Source: Desulforamulus putei DSM 12395 (GTDB taxonomy: Bacteria; Bacillota; Desulfotomaculia; Desulfotomaculales; Desulfotomaculaceae). Taken from it: 64,000 nucleotides of DNA. The stretch is from the NCBI RefSeq assembly GCF_900129195.1, contig NZ_FQUY01000011.1:27545-91544 (forward strand), written 5' to 3'. Below the pieces are notes generated by a model. The model was not told the DNA's origin. It searched no databases and saw nothing but the letters and a program-made list of their open reading frames with translations. Position 1 is the stretch's first letter, and every line of letters begins with the position of its first letter. Of this stretch, positions 37,557 to 46,673 are shown in pieces. A program made the position numbers and the translations under genes.

Positions 37557-38150
37557 ATGACAATCCTCTATTTTCTCGACCTGTTGGGCACATTTGCTTT
37601 TGCCCTCTCCGGAGCGCTGGCGGCCATTAAAAAAGAAATGGACTTATTCGGTGTGGTGGTGCTGGCCCTGGTAACCGCCATAGGCGGAGGAACGACCCGA
37701 GATGTTTTGTTGGGAAATACCCCGGTCTTTATCCTCAATGAACCCATTTACATTTACGTGTCTCTGGCAGGAGCTGTCTGTACCTTTCTGTTTTACAGGT
37801 CTTTTTTTAAAATTAATTCCATTATTTTAATTGTGGATGCCCTGGGTTTAGGCACCTTTGTTTGCATTGGCGTATCCATGGCCCTGGAAGCCGGCATTTC
37901 TTTCGCCGGAGCGGTAATGATGGGTGTCATTACCGCGGTCATGGGAGGAATTATCCGCGATGTTCTTTCCGGCGAAGTACCGTCGGTACTGACACGTGAT
38001 TTTTATGCCATGACCTGTGTGGTGGGTGGCATCCTGTATATTGTTCTTTACCGGCAAAATGTTTCACCCAATGTGGTGATGCCTTTTAACCACCACCTTT
38101 ATTTTTACCTTACGACTGATGGCCATCCGGTTCAAATGGAATTTTATTAA
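37557..38150 (+). CDS. TRIC (UPF0126/YicG) family cation channel protein
   Basis: 197 residues, seven predicted membrane helices in two homologous halves, each with the glycine-arginine signature: IGGGTTRDVLLG and MGGIIRDVLSGEVP. These proteins form trimeric cation channels. ATG at 37557 after AAAGGGG. It is a monocistronic gene ended by a hairpin shared with the convergent dehydrogenase gene. Confidence 0.9.
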   Translation: MTILYFLDLLGTFAFALSGALAAIKKEMDLFGVVVLALVTAIGGGTTRDVLLGNTPVFILNEPIYIYVSLAGAVCTFLFYRSFFKINSIILIVDALGLGTFVCIGVSMALEAGISFAGAVMMGVITAVMGGIIRDVLSGEVPSVLTRDFYAMTCVVGGILYIVLYRQNVSPNVVMPFNHHLYFYLTTDGHPVQMEFY

Positions 38151-38180
38151 GGCGCCGTATCCTCTACAAAGGCAGTGAAA

Positions 38181-38217
38181 CAGATAAAAGCCACGAACTC
38201 GTGGCTTTATCTGTTTT
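38181..38217. terminator. Convergent terminator TRIC gene / isocitrate dehydrogenase gene
   Basis: Perfect hairpin CAGATAAA(A)GCCACGA-AC-TCGTGGCTTTATCTG followed by TTTTCAT on the plus strand; the minus-strand gene's stop codon lies in the right arm. Confidence 0.85.
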
Positions 38218-39214
38218 CATATATTCTCTTGATGATTTCTTCGGTCATGCTGCGGGTTGTCGCTGTGCCGCCCAAATCAGCGGTTAATTCTTTGCCTTCC
38301 TCCAACACCCCATTCACGGCATCTTCAATCATGGCAGCATATTTATTTTCTCCTAGGTGGCGCAGCATCATCACCCCGGACAGGATAATGGCCAGTGGAT
38401 TGGCCAGGTTTTGACCCGCAATTTGCGGGGCGCTGCCGTGAACCGCTTCAAAAACCGCACATTCGAGACCAATGTTGGCTCCCGGGGCTACGCCCAGTCC
38501 TCCCACCAGGCCGGCGCATAAATCCGATACGATATCGCCATACAGGTTCGGTAATACCAACACATCATAATTTTCCGGTTCCTGTACCAGCTTCATGCAC
38601 ATGGCGTCTACAATCACTTCTTCATAGGCGATTTGCGGGTAATGCTCCGCCACGGAGCGGACGCTTTCCAGGAAGAGACCATCGGTTAACTTCATGATGT
38701 TGGCTTTGTGAACCGCCGTTACCTTTTTTCTGCCCTGGCGGCGGGCTGTCTCAAAGGCAAAGCGGGCAATGCGCTCGGAAGCCTCCCGGGTGATAATTTT
38801 GATGCTCTCAGCGGCATCTTTTCCCACCCGGTGTTCCACGCCGGCGTACAGGTCCTCGGTATTTTCCCGCACCACCAGCAGATCAACGCCCTGGTAGCGG
38901 CTGGGAATGTTGGGAATGGTCCTGGCCGGGCGCAGGTTGGCATACAGGTCCAGTTCCTGCCGCAGGGTTACGTTGACGCTGCGGAACCCTTGCCCCACCG
39001 GAGTGGTGACGGGGCCCTTTAAGGCCACCTTGTTGCGGCGGATGGAATCCAGCACATGGTCCGGCAAAGGCTTGCCGTAACGGGGAATCATCTCCGCCCC
39101 GGCTTCGACAATCTCCCATTGGATGTTCACGCCGGTGGCCTCAATGACCTGCCTGGCCGCTTCGGTAATTTCCGGCCCGATGCCGTCACCGGGGATCAGT
39201 GTTACTTTATGCAC
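38207..39214 (-). CDS. NAD-type isocitrate / homoisocitrate dehydrogenase
   Basis: 335 residues, decarboxylating beta-hydroxyacid dehydrogenase family. Nucleotide loop IPGDGIGPE. The substrate loop reads S79-V-N81-V-T-L-R85 followed by YANLRP, the S-x-N-x-x-x-R pattern of isocitrate dehydrogenases rather than the 3-isopropylmalate or Thermus homoisocitrate loop. Catalytic Tyr in [10 protein letters not shown], Lys in HKANIMK, metal Asp in NLYGDIVSD. The 335-residue size and GSAPxIAG fit NAD-dependent enzymes. Last gene of a four-gene operon. Product would be 2-oxoglutarate (or 2-oxoadipate). Confidence 0.85.
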   Translation of the reverse strand: MHKVTLIPGDGIGPEITEAARQVIEATGVNIQWEIVEAGAEMIPRYGKPLPDHVLDSIRRNKVALKGPVTTPVGQGFRSVNVTLRQELDLYANLRPARTIPNIPSRYQGVDLLVVRENTEDLYAGVEHRVGKDAAESIKIITREASERIARFAFETARRQGRKKVTAVHKANIMKLTDGLFLESVRSVAEHYPQIAYEEVIVDAMCMKLVQEPENYDVLVLPNLYGDIVSDLCAGLVGGLGVAPGANIGLECAVFEAVHGSAPQIAGQNLANPLAIILSGVMMLRHLGENKYAAMIEDAVNGVLEEGKELTADLGGTATTRSMTEEIIKRIYENR

Positions 39215-39231
39215 CGGTTAAAACACCTCCC

Positions 39232-39753
39232 CTAGTCAAAGTTAAATCCACCGTATTTGCGGAAGTGGGGAGCCAGCCCCCCGTCGTTTAAGATTTTAAT
39301 CATTACCTGGGGCAGGGGCTTGACGGCGATGCGAATATCTTTGGTCCTGTTGATGATGAAACCGTTGGCCAGGTCCACATCCAGGACGTCGCCGGCATCA
39401 ATGAGATCGGTGTCGCATTCCAGCACCGGCAGGCCGGTATTAATGGCGTTGCGGTAAAAAATACGGGCAAAGGATTTGGCCAGCACGGCGCTGATGTTGG
39501 CATATTTAATGGCTAGGGGAGCCTGTTCCCGGGAAGAACCACAGCCAAAGTTGCTGCCGGCTACGATAAAATCACCGGGTGTTACCTTGCTGTAAAAGTC
39601 CGGGTCCAGATCTTCCATGACGTGCTTGGCCAGTTCGTTCATATCCAGGGTTTTAAATTTATATTTGCCTGAGATGATGTAATCGGTATTGACGTCGTTG
39701 CCAAACTTATGGACTTTCCCATGAAATCTCAATGGCTTCACCTGCTCTATCAT
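39232..39753 (-). CDS. Aconitase/homoaconitase/isopropylmalate isomerase family, small subunit
   Basis: 173 residues, LeuD-type swivelling domain. Signature GSNFGCGSSREQAP and FARIFYRNAINTGLPV. The specificity loop after TDYIISG reads KYKFKT, unlike the usual YLxx of isopropylmalate isomerases; the extra lysines could bind a third carboxylate. ATG at 39753 has a poor ribosome site. Seventeen bases before the dehydrogenase gene and 49 after the large subunit. Confidence 0.86.
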   Translation of the reverse strand: MIEQVKPLRFHGKVHKFGNDVNTDYIISGKYKFKTLDMNELAKHVMEDLDPDFYSKVTPGDFIVAGSNFGCGSSREQAPLAIKYANISAVLAKSFARIFYRNAINTGLPVLECDTDLIDAGDVLDVDLANGFIINRTKDIRIAVKPLPQVMIKILNDGGLAPHFRKYGGFNFD

Positions 39754-39802
39754 AAAGTTTTACCCGGGTTATGGTGTGTCCGGGGCATTGTCTGAGAAGA
39801 AG

Positions 39803-41059
39803 CTACTTCAAAAACTCCCTGGGGTCGGTTATTACGCCGGTCAGCGCCGAGGCTGCCACCGTTGCCGGTGATGCCAGGTATATTTCTGCATTGCTGTTGC
39901 CCATGCGGCCTTTAAAGTTGCGGTTGGCGGTGGAAATGACGGTCTCACCGTCCGAAGGAACGCCGTTGTGGGTGCCCACACAGGGACCGCAGCCGGGGGT
40001 TACCACCGCTGCTCCGGCGGCCACCAGCCTTTGGATGACTCCTTCGGCCATGGCGTCCAGGTAGACCTTGCGGGATGCCGGGGCTACAATCAGCCTGACA
40101 TCGGGGTGAACCTTTTTGCCCTCCAGGATGGAAGCTGCAATCCGTAAATCTTCTAGACGACCATTGGTGCAGGTGCCGATAAAAGCCTGGTGTATAGTGG
40201 TGCCCTGGACCTCGGAAAGGGGAGAAACGTTGTCTACCCGGTGGGGTTTGGCCACCTGGGGTTCCAGAGCGGAAACATCAAATTGCAAGACTTTATGGTA
40301 GGCAGCATCCGGGTCGGCGGCAACTGCGGTAAATTCCCTATCGGTACAGGCCCTCAGCCAGGCAAAGGTCTTCTCGTCCGCTTCCATCAAACCGGCTTTG
40401 GCACCCATTTCAATGGCCATGTTGGCCACGGTGAAACGTCCTTCCATGGAGAGGGCGGAGATGGCCTCGCCGGTGTACTCGGCAGCCATGTAGGTACAAC
40501 CGTCGGCAGTCACCTGGCCAATTAAATAAAGAATTAAATCCTTGGCATAAACTCCCGCAGGTAGTACACCGTTGCAGACAAATTTGACGGTCTCCGGCAC
40601 TTTAAACCACATCTTGCCGGAGATCAGTGCGCCGGCCAAATCTGTTGAGCCAACGCCGGTGGAAAAGGCATTAAGGGCCCCGTACGTGCAGGTGTGACTG
40701 TCGGCGCCGATGACCAGGCTGCCGGGCCCCACTTGACCGCTTTCGGGGATCAACTGGTGACAGACCCCATCCCCGATGTCGTAAAGGCGGCAGCCCTTTT
40801 CCCTGGCAAACTGCCGCATGATTTTATGCAGGGCGGAAACTCCCTCCAGGGGGCTGGGCGCACTGTGGTCAATGACCAGGGCAACCTTGTCCGGGTCAAA
40901 CAGTTCTTTGCCGTTCATATTCTCAAAGGCCCGGATGGCCAGGGGCGAGGTGCCGTCCTGTCCCATCACAAAATCCACCTGGGCCACAACAATGTCGTTG
41001 GCCCGGCAATCCTGGCCGCTGTGGGAGGAAAGGATCTTTTCTATGATTGTCTTGCCCAA
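39803..41059 (-). CDS. Aconitase/homoaconitase/isopropylmalate isomerase family, large subunit
   Basis: 418 residues, LeuC-type catalytic subunit. 4Fe-4S ligands in IGTCTNGRLEDL and TPGCGPCVG; substrate and active-site motifs VIGADSHTCTYGALN, GVGSTDLAG, ANRNFKGRMG. Together with the small subunit it would isomerise a tricarboxylic (or isopropyl) malate. TTG start at 41059, after GAGGGAT, two bases behind the synthase stop. Context (IDH-type partner) favours citrate or homocitrate over isopropylmalate. Confidence 0.88.
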   Translation of the reverse strand: MGKTIIEKILSSHSGQDCRANDIVVAQVDFVMGQDGTSPLAIRAFENMNGKELFDPDKVALVIDHSAPSPLEGVSALHKIMRQFAREKGCRLYDIGDGVCHQLIPESGQVGPGSLVIGADSHTCTYGALNAFSTGVGSTDLAGALISGKMWFKVPETVKFVCNGVLPAGVYAKDLILYLIGQVTADGCTYMAAEYTGEAISALSMEGRFTVANMAIEMGAKAGLMEADEKTFAWLRACTDREFTAVAADPDAAYHKVLQFDVSALEPQVAKPHRVDNVSPLSEVQGTTIHQAFIGTCTNGRLEDLRIAASILEGKKVHPDVRLIVAPASRKVYLDAMAEGVIQRLVAAGAAVVTPGCGPCVGTHNGVPSDGETVISTANRNFKGRMGNSNAEIYLASPATVAASALTGVITDPREFLK

Positions 41060-41060
41060 A

Positions 41061-42194
41061 TTAATCCCTCTTTCCGAAATGGTCTTCGTAGATGTATACC
41101 AGTTCCTTATCGAATAAGGAGCGCTTTAAGGCCACCGCTGCGGAACGAATTTTCGGCAGCAGCTCCTCGGCCTCTTCCTTGGACAAGTCGATGCCGTACT
41201 CGGCAAACTTCATTCTCAAGGAGGCGGTGCCGGAGTGCTTGCCGATGACGATCTGGCGCTCCAGTCCCACCTCTTCGGGCTGGAATGCTTCGTAGGTTTT
41301 GGGGTTTTTAAGGGCCCCGTCGGCGTGGATGCCGGACTCATGGGCAAACATATTGGAACCTACAATGGCCTTGCTGCAGTGCAATTCGCGACCGGAGGCC
41401 CTGGCAACATACTCGGCCACTTCACGGAACATTTCGGTCTTAAAGTTCAAATCAATGCCATACAGGTGCTTGAGGGCCATCACCACTTCTTCCAGGGGGG
41501 AGTTGCCGGCCCGTTCACCCAATCCGGTAACGGTTACGCCAACCCAGTTGGCCCCGGCCTTCACCCCAGCAAAGGAGTTGGCGGTGGCCATGCCAAAGTC
41601 ATTGTGGGTATGCATTTCGATCTCAATATCCACGGCTTCTCTTAACTTTTTGATGTTCTCATAGGTGGTAAAGGGTTCCAGAATGCCCACCGTGTCGCAG
41701 TAACGGAGTCGGTCAGCGCCGGCCTGTTTGGCTGCTCTGGCAAACTCAATGAGAAAATTCATATCGCTGCGGGAGGCATCCTCGGCGTTTACCGAAACAT
41801 ACATGCCTTCCTTCTTGGCAAATTCAGTGGCCCGGACCATGTGTTCCAGGACCCATTCACGGCTGGTCTTTAACTTATGTTTAATATGAATATCCGATGT
41901 GGAAATGGAGATGGCAACCGCATCCACGCCGCAGGCAAGGGAAGCTTCAATATCTTTGATGACCGGACGGTTCCATCCCATGATACTGGCCCTGAGACCA
42001 AGTTTGCATATTTGCTTGATGGCTTCCTGTTCGTCTCCTCCCATCACAGGAATCCCCGCTTCTATTTGATCGACACCCATTTCATCCAAATATCTTGCGA
42101 TACGAACCTTTTCACGGTTGGCAAAAACGACACCGGCGGTTTGCTCCCCGTCCCGCAGGGTTGTATCAACAATCCAAATTTTTCTTTTCTCCAT
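41061..42194 (-). CDS. Homocitrate synthase-like acyltransferase (NifV/LeuA family; possible Re-citrate synthase)
   Basis: 377 residues, DRE-TIM metallolyase: DTTLRDGEQTAGV at the N-terminus, EAGIPVMG, metal-binding HTHNDFGMATANSF, GLGERAGN, and a C-terminal helical region with IGKHSGTASLRMKF. Closest by motif to NifV homocitrate synthases; about 377 residues and no LeuA regulatory domain. Condenses acetyl-CoA with 2-oxoglutarate (homocitrate) or oxaloacetate (citrate). ATG at 42194 after GGAGGTG. First gene of the operon. No nif genes in the window. Confidence 0.86.
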   Translation of the reverse strand: MEKRKIWIVDTTLRDGEQTAGVVFANREKVRIARYLDEMGVDQIEAGIPVMGGDEQEAIKQICKLGLRASIMGWNRPVIKDIEASLACGVDAVAISISTSDIHIKHKLKTSREWVLEHMVRATEFAKKEGMYVSVNAEDASRSDMNFLIEFARAAKQAGADRLRYCDTVGILEPFTTYENIKKLREAVDIEIEMHTHNDFGMATANSFAGVKAGANWVGVTVTGLGERAGNSPLEEVVMALKHLYGIDLNFKTEMFREVAEYVARASGRELHCSKAIVGSNMFAHESGIHADGALKNPKTYEAFQPEEVGLERQIVIGKHSGTASLRMKFAEYGIDLSKEEAEELLPKIRSAAVALKRSLFDKELVYIYEDHFGKRD

Positions 42195-42518
42195 TATGGC
42201 ACCTCCAACAAACAATAACTTTACTTTTTTATGTTACCATAACGGCACTGTCAAGGATATGCATAAAGGGTATTTATACTGTATACATTGAATAATTCTG
42301 TATACCGTAATTAGATGCCAATTATTTCAATTATCTCAACATTACTTTGATTTTCGCTTTGTTCATATTGATTAATTTATTGTGCAATATGTTTTGTACA
42401 CTTTTGATTTTGTATAAAAAATTGTGCATTGCTTAACAAAACAACGCCGGTGTTTGTCAAAGCCGGTGCTGAAAAAGTTGGTAAGCGGCGGTGGTCCGCA
42501 AGGAAAAATTTGCTTACA
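42195..42518 (-). promoter_or_regulatory. AT-rich control region of the tricarboxylate operon
   Basis: 324 bases without a recognisable gene. On the minus strand a TTGACA (42254-42249) precedes TAAAAA (42231-42226) at 17 bases. Two direct repeats CTGTATAC lie at 42279-42286 and 42298-42305 (19 bases apart), just upstream of the promoter, a possible regulator site. Further away, copies of ATTGTGCA (near 42379 and 42421) occur. Confidence 0.45.
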
Positions 42519-42562
42519 TAAAAAGGAGATTGTTTCCGTTTAATCTTGCGGAAGCAATCTCC
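42519..42562 (-). terminator. gatB terminator
   Basis: Minus strand GGAGATTGCTTCCGC, loop, CGGAAACAATCTCC, then TTTTTATG. Confidence 0.85.
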
Positions 42563-42572
42563 CAATATGATT

Positions 42573-44015
42573 TTATTGCAGCTTTTCCTTAAGCAGTTTA
42601 TTGACCAGATCCGGGTTTGCTTTCCCCCGGGTGGCCTTCATCACCTGGCCCACCAGGAAGCCGATGGCTTGCGTTTTACCGCCCCGGTAATCTTGTACAG
42701 ATTTGGGGTTGGCCGCAATCACTTCATCCACCACCGCAGCAAGGGCCCCCTCGTCGGAAATCTGCACCAGGCCCTTTTCTTTCACAATGGCCTCTGGGTC
42801 TTTCCCGGATGCAAACATTTCTTCAAAAACGGTTTTGGCAATCTTGCCGCTGATGGTTCCTTTGTCAATCAGTTTGAGCAGTTCCGCCAACTGGGTTGGC
42901 TTTATTTTACACCGGGTGATATCCATGCCGCCGGCGTTTAGGAGACGCGCCATTTCTCCCATCATCCAGTTGCTCACCGCTTTGGGCGTATGGTAATGCT
43001 GAATGACTTCTTCAAAGTAATCGGACATCTCTTTGGTCAGCGTTAAAATGGAGGCATCGTATTCCGGCAGGCCATACTCCCGGATGTATCTCGCCCGCCT
43101 CTGGTCCGGCAGTTCCGGCAGGGACTCCCGGATAAATTCAATCCACTGGTTGTCCAGCACCAGGGGCACCAAATCCGGGTCCGGGAAATAACGGTAGTCG
43201 TGGGCCTGTTCCTTGCTGCGCATGGAAACCGTAATACCCCTGGCCTCATCCCAGGTCCGGGTTTCCTGGATCACCTTGCCGCCGGATTCCAGAACCCCGA
43301 TCTGCCTCTCAATTTCAAAGGCCACGGCCCTTTGCAGCGCCCGGAAGGAGTTGAGGTTTTTAATTTCTGTCTTGGTGCCAAACTCCCTTTGACCAACCGG
43401 CCGTACCGACACGTTAACATCGCAACGCAGGCTACCCTCTTCCATGCGGCAGTCCGAAACACCGGTGTATTGGATAACGGCCTTTAATTTCTCCACATAG
43501 GCCCGGGCTTCTTCCGGTGATCGCATGTCCGGTTCTGAAACAATTTCAATCAAAGGCACCCCGGTACGGTTATAGTCCACCAGGGAATAGGGCGTGGTGA
43601 CGATATTTCCCTGGTGCACCAGCTTGCCGGCATCCTCTTCCATATGCAGGCGGGTAATGCCAATGCGCTTGGTTTGGCCGTCCACCTCGATATCTAAATA
43701 GCCATGCTCGGCAATGGGCAGATCATATTGAGAGATCTGATAGTTCTTCGGCAGGTCCGGGTAATAGTAATTTTTACGGTCAAACTTGGAGAAGTTGGCA
43801 ATTTTGCAGTTGAGAGCCAGCCCGGCTCTTACCGCATATTCCACCACCTTTTTGTTTAACACCGGCAGGGTCCCGGGCAGCCCCAGGCAAACGGGACAGG
43901 TGTGATGGTTGGGATCGCCGCCAAATTCGGTGGTGGAATTGCAAAAAATTTTGGTGTTGGTCTTTAATTCAACGTGCACTTCAATGCCAATGACAGCTTC
44001 ATAGGATTGTGTCAT
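42573..44015 (-). CDS. gatB: Asp-tRNA(Asn)/Glu-tRNA(Gln) amidotransferase subunit B
   Basis: 480 residues. tRNA-binding and kinase subunit: [47 protein letters not shown], and a C-terminal YqeY-like domain ([16 protein letters not shown]). ATG at 44015 after GGGGGGGCG, one base after gatA; the longer upstream frame is in gatA. Confidence 0.97.
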   Translation of the reverse strand: MTQSYEAVIGIEVHVELKTNTKIFCNSTTEFGGDPNHHTCPVCLGLPGTLPVLNKKVVEYAVRAGLALNCKIANFSKFDRKNYYYPDLPKNYQISQYDLPIAEHGYLDIEVDGQTKRIGITRLHMEEDAGKLVHQGNIVTTPYSLVDYNRTGVPLIEIVSEPDMRSPEEARAYVEKLKAVIQYTGVSDCRMEEGSLRCDVNVSVRPVGQREFGTKTEIKNLNSFRALQRAVAFEIERQIGVLESGGKVIQETRTWDEARGITVSMRSKEQAHDYRYFPDPDLVPLVLDNQWIEFIRESLPELPDQRRARYIREYGLPEYDASILTLTKEMSDYFEEVIQHYHTPKAVSNWMMGEMARLLNAGGMDITRCKIKPTQLAELLKLIDKGTISGKIAKTVFEEMFASGKDPEAIVKEKGLVQISDEGALAAVVDEVIAANPKSVQDYRGGKTQAIGFLVGQVMKATRGKANPDLVNKLLKEKLQ

Positions 44016-44016
44016 T

Positions 44017-45483
44017 TCACGCCCCCCCAATAACCGGCTGCAGCCTGGTGAATTCAGTGTTTTGCTCAAGGGTATAAGCCACCCTCAGCAGGGTACCCTC
44101 GGCGAAGGCTTTGCCCATCAGTTGCAGTCCCACCGGCAGATGATTGACCAGGCCGCAGGGAATGGACAGGGCCGGAATCCCTGCCAGGTTCACCGGGATG
44201 GTGCAGACATCCTGTAAATACATTTGCATGGGATCATGGACCATCTCTCCGATCTTAAAGGCAGTGGAAGGAGAAGTGGGACTTAACAGGACATCATACT
44301 TTTCAAAGGCCTTGTCAAAGTCCTGCTTAATGAGGGTACGCACCTTGAGGGCCTTCAGATAGTAGGCATCGTAGTAACCGGCGGACAGGGAGTAGGTTCC
44401 CAGCATAATGCGGCGTTTTACTTCCTCGCCAAAGCCCTGGCTGCGGCTGCGCATGAACATATCCACCACATCCCGGGCATCTTCCACCCGCAGCCCGTAA
44501 CGAACCCCGTCGTACCTGGCCAGGTTGGAGCTTGCTTCGGCGGTGGCGATGAGATAGTAAGCCGGCATGGCATAATCCGTATGGGGCAAGCTGGTTTCTT
44601 CCACGTAGGCCCCCAGCTCTGTCAGCTTCTTGATGGCTTCCTTAATGCGCTCTTTGACCAGCGGGTCGATGCCGTCGGCCATGTATTCCCGGGGCACACC
44701 GATTTTTATACCCTTGATGTCGTTGATCAGGAATTTCGTAAAATCCGGGTGTTGGACATTGGCAGATGTGCTGTCCATGGGATCATGGCCACAGATGACA
44801 TTCAGCATGTGGGCCATATCCGTAACATCTTTGGTAAAGGGGCCGATTTGATCCAGGGAGGATGCATAGGCCACTAGGCCGTAACGGGAAACCCCGCCGT
44901 AGGTGGGTTTCATGCCCACGACACCACAGAAGGAGGCGGGCTGGCGAATGGATCCCCCGGTATCGGAACCGAGAGAAACAACCGCTTCTCCGGCCGCCAC
45001 CGCGGCAGCGGAACCGCCGCTGGACCCGCCGGGCACCCGCTCCAGGTCCCAGGGGTTATGGGTTAAATGAAAGCCGGAATTTTCGGTGGAAGAACCCATG
45101 GCAAACTCATCCATGTTGGTCTTACCCACCATCACCATATCTGCGGCATTCATCCTAGCCACGGCAGTGGCTGTATAAGGGGGTACAAAATTGTAGAGTA
45201 TTTTGGATGCACAGGTGGTGCGGATGCCCTCTGTGCACATGTTGTCTTTAACGGCCACCGGGATGCCCGCTAGGGGGCCCACAGGCTCGCCGGCGGCAAT
45301 TTTTTTATCCACCTGCCGGGCCCTGGCCTCGGCATGTTCCCGGGTTATGGTCAGAAAGGATTTTACTTTGTCTTCCACCTCTTCAATGCGCCGGTAAACC
45401 GCCGCTGTAATTTCGGAGGCAGAGATTTCTTTTTTTACCAGCATCTCGTGGAGTTGGTGGGCTGTTCGCTGCAAGAGATCCAA
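44017..45483 (-). CDS. gatA: Asp-tRNA(Asn)/Glu-tRNA(Gln) amidotransferase subunit A
   Basis: 488 residues, amidase-signature glutaminase. Catalytic Lys in IPVAVKDNM, cis-Ser and Ser nucleophile in [13 protein letters not shown] and [13 protein letters not shown]. Releases ammonia from glutamine for GatB. TTG start after AGGAGGG. Separated from gatC by a 131-base spacer that holds a repeat element, unusual for this operon. Confidence 0.97.
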   Translation of the reverse strand: MDLLQRTAHQLHEMLVKKEISASEITAAVYRRIEEVEDKVKSFLTITREHAEARARQVDKKIAAGEPVGPLAGIPVAVKDNMCTEGIRTTCASKILYNFVPPYTATAVARMNAADMVMVGKTNMDEFAMGSSTENSGFHLTHNPWDLERVPGGSSGGSAAAVAAGEAVVSLGSDTGGSIRQPASFCGVVGMKPTYGGVSRYGLVAYASSLDQIGPFTKDVTDMAHMLNVICGHDPMDSTSANVQHPDFTKFLINDIKGIKIGVPREYMADGIDPLVKERIKEAIKKLTELGAYVEETSLPHTDYAMPAYYLIATAEASSNLARYDGVRYGLRVEDARDVVDMFMRSRSQGFGEEVKRRIMLGTYSLSAGYYDAYYLKALKVRTLIKQDFDKAFEKYDVLLSPTSPSTAFKIGEMVHDPMQMYLQDVCTIPVNLAGIPALSIPCGLVNHLPVGLQLMGKAFAEGTLLRVAYTLEQNTEFTRLQPVIGGA

Positions 45484-45520
45484 AACTTTCCCTCCTAAGT
45501 GCTCATGCTGTGTTCCTTTG

Positions 45521-45595
45521 GGGTCAAGCCTTCAGCTGTCAGCCCTCAGCTTTCTTTAACAGGACTGAAGGCTGATGGGCTGAGGGCTGGACCCG
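45521..45595. repeat. Inverted heptad repeat element, copy 4, between gatC and gatA
   Basis: Left arm with GCCTTCAGCTGTCAGCCCTC type units, loop TTTCTTTAACAGG, right arm with GAAGGCTGATGGGCTGAGGG type units; outer ends GGGTC and GACCC pair. Present within the gat transcript. Confidence 0.75.
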
Positions 45596-45614
45596 ATAGT
45601 AATGCAGGATAAGC

Positions 45615-45896
45615 CTATACTATCTTCGGTACTTTAAAGAAATTTTCTTCCCGGTCCGGGGCGTTGGCCAGGGCTTTTTCTGGGTCAATATGTTCGCCCA
45701 CCCGGTCTTCCCGGAAGACGTTTTGAATGGGCAGTACGTGGGCCGTAGGAGGCACGCCGTCGGTGTTCAATTCCTGTAGGGCCCTAGCTGCGTCAAGGAT
45801 TTTATTTAACTGTCGGGTGTACAACTCTTTTTCCTCTTCATTAAGTTCTAAACGGGCCAGCAGGGCCACATGTTCCACATCCTGTTTGCTAATCAA
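45615..45896 (-). CDS. gatC: Asp-tRNA(Asn)/Glu-tRNA(Gln) amidotransferase subunit C
   Basis: 93 residues, belt-like structural subunit: ISKQDVEHVALLARLEL, then a helix with RQLNKILD, DGVPPTAHVLP, and the C-terminal REENFFKVPKIV. TTG at 45896, seven bases after GGAAGGTG; the upstream in-frame start is in the promoter region. A TATAAT-like element lies about 40 bases upstream. Confidence 0.95.
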   Translation of the reverse strand: MISKQDVEHVALLARLELNEEEKELYTRQLNKILDAARALQELNTDGVPPTAHVLPIQNVFREDRVGEHIDPEKALANAPDREENFFKVPKIV

Positions 45897-46066
45897 CCGG
45901 GTACACCTTCCTTTGCTCAAAACTGACAATATTATACCAAAGTTTGCTAAAATAGCGCAACTTGGCGTATTTTATAGATTCTTTTACGGTGAAGACATGG
46001 TACCCGTGGTTTTGGGGTACGCTAAAGTGTGATAAATTCTGCCTTTCATGAAAAGGAGGACGATCC

Positions 46067-46570
46067 ATGCACGACAAAAGAGCCATTTCTACCGATAACG
46101 CACCGGCTGCCATTGGTCCTTATTCCCAGGCCATTGCTTTCGGCCCTCTCATCTTTACCTCCGGACAAATCCCCATTGATCCAACCACCGGCACCATTGT
46201 CACCGCTGATATTCAAGCCCAGACCAGGCGCAGCTTGGAAAATGTCAAGGCCATTCTGGAAGCCGCCGGCGCCGGAATGGATCAAGTGGTCAAAACCACC
46301 GTATTCGTTAAGGACATGAATGACTTTGAAAAAATTAATGAGGTTTATGCTGAATATTTCCCCTGCCCCGCCCCGGCCCGTTCCCTGGTGCAAGTGGCCC
46401 GGCTGCCCCGGGATGTGGGAGTGGAAATTGAGGCCATCGCCGCACCCCGGCCACGGCCACGGTTATGGTCACGGGCGCCAGGGCGGCGGTTGCGGCTGCG
46501 GGGAGTAAACAGCGTAGTAAAGGACATGCCTCGCCAGGAGGCATGTCCAGACTGTAGACAAAGGCCTTGA
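46067..46570 (+). CDS. RidA family enamine/imine deaminase, C-terminus probably frameshifted
   Basis: The first 126 residues are a complete RidA/YjgF domain: [63 protein letters not shown], with the conserved Arg of PARS. It hydrolyses reactive 2-aminoacrylate-type enamines. The remaining 40 residues ([16 protein letters not shown]...) look like an out-of-frame read. One C fewer in the CCCC at about 46446-46449 would give a tail [20 protein letters not shown] ending at 46508, a plausible metal-binding end. ATG after AAAAGGAGG. Confidence 0.85.
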   Translation: MHDKRAISTDNAPAAIGPYSQAIAFGPLIFTSGQIPIDPTTGTIVTADIQAQTRRSLENVKAILEAAGAGMDQVVKTTVFVKDMNDFEKINEVYAEYFPCPAPARSLVQVARLPRDVGVEIEAIAAPRPRPRLWSRAPGRRLRLRGVNSVVKDMPRQEACPDCRQRP

Positions 46571-46666
46571 ATCTGCAGGGGTGGTTCTATGATCCCTAGT
46601 GAGCGACTTGTCGTAGCACCGGTAACAGCACTTGATTACAACCTGGTACATGCCTCCTGGGCATGT
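46522..46666. terminator. Two related hairpins after ridA
   Basis: GGACATGCCTC-gccag-GAGGCATGTCC (46522-46548) and ACATGCC-tcctg-GGCATGT (46648-46666), the latter followed by CCTGCTTTTAATT. They share arm sequences and lie between convergent ridA and the SLH gene. The bases between them show no gene. Confidence 0.55.
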
Positions 46667-46673
46667 CCTGCTT

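Noticed and set aside
39803..41059. Leucine biosynthesis (leuCD-leuB) reading of the operon
   Set aside because: The dehydrogenase has the isocitrate-type substrate loop and the synthase lacks the LeuA regulatory domain; not fully excluded for the isomerase alone.
42440..42530. T-box-like GGTGGTCCGC on the plus strand
   Set aside because: It lacks the AGGGTGGNACCGCG core and there is no downstream plus-strand gene; the nearby genes run on the minus strand.
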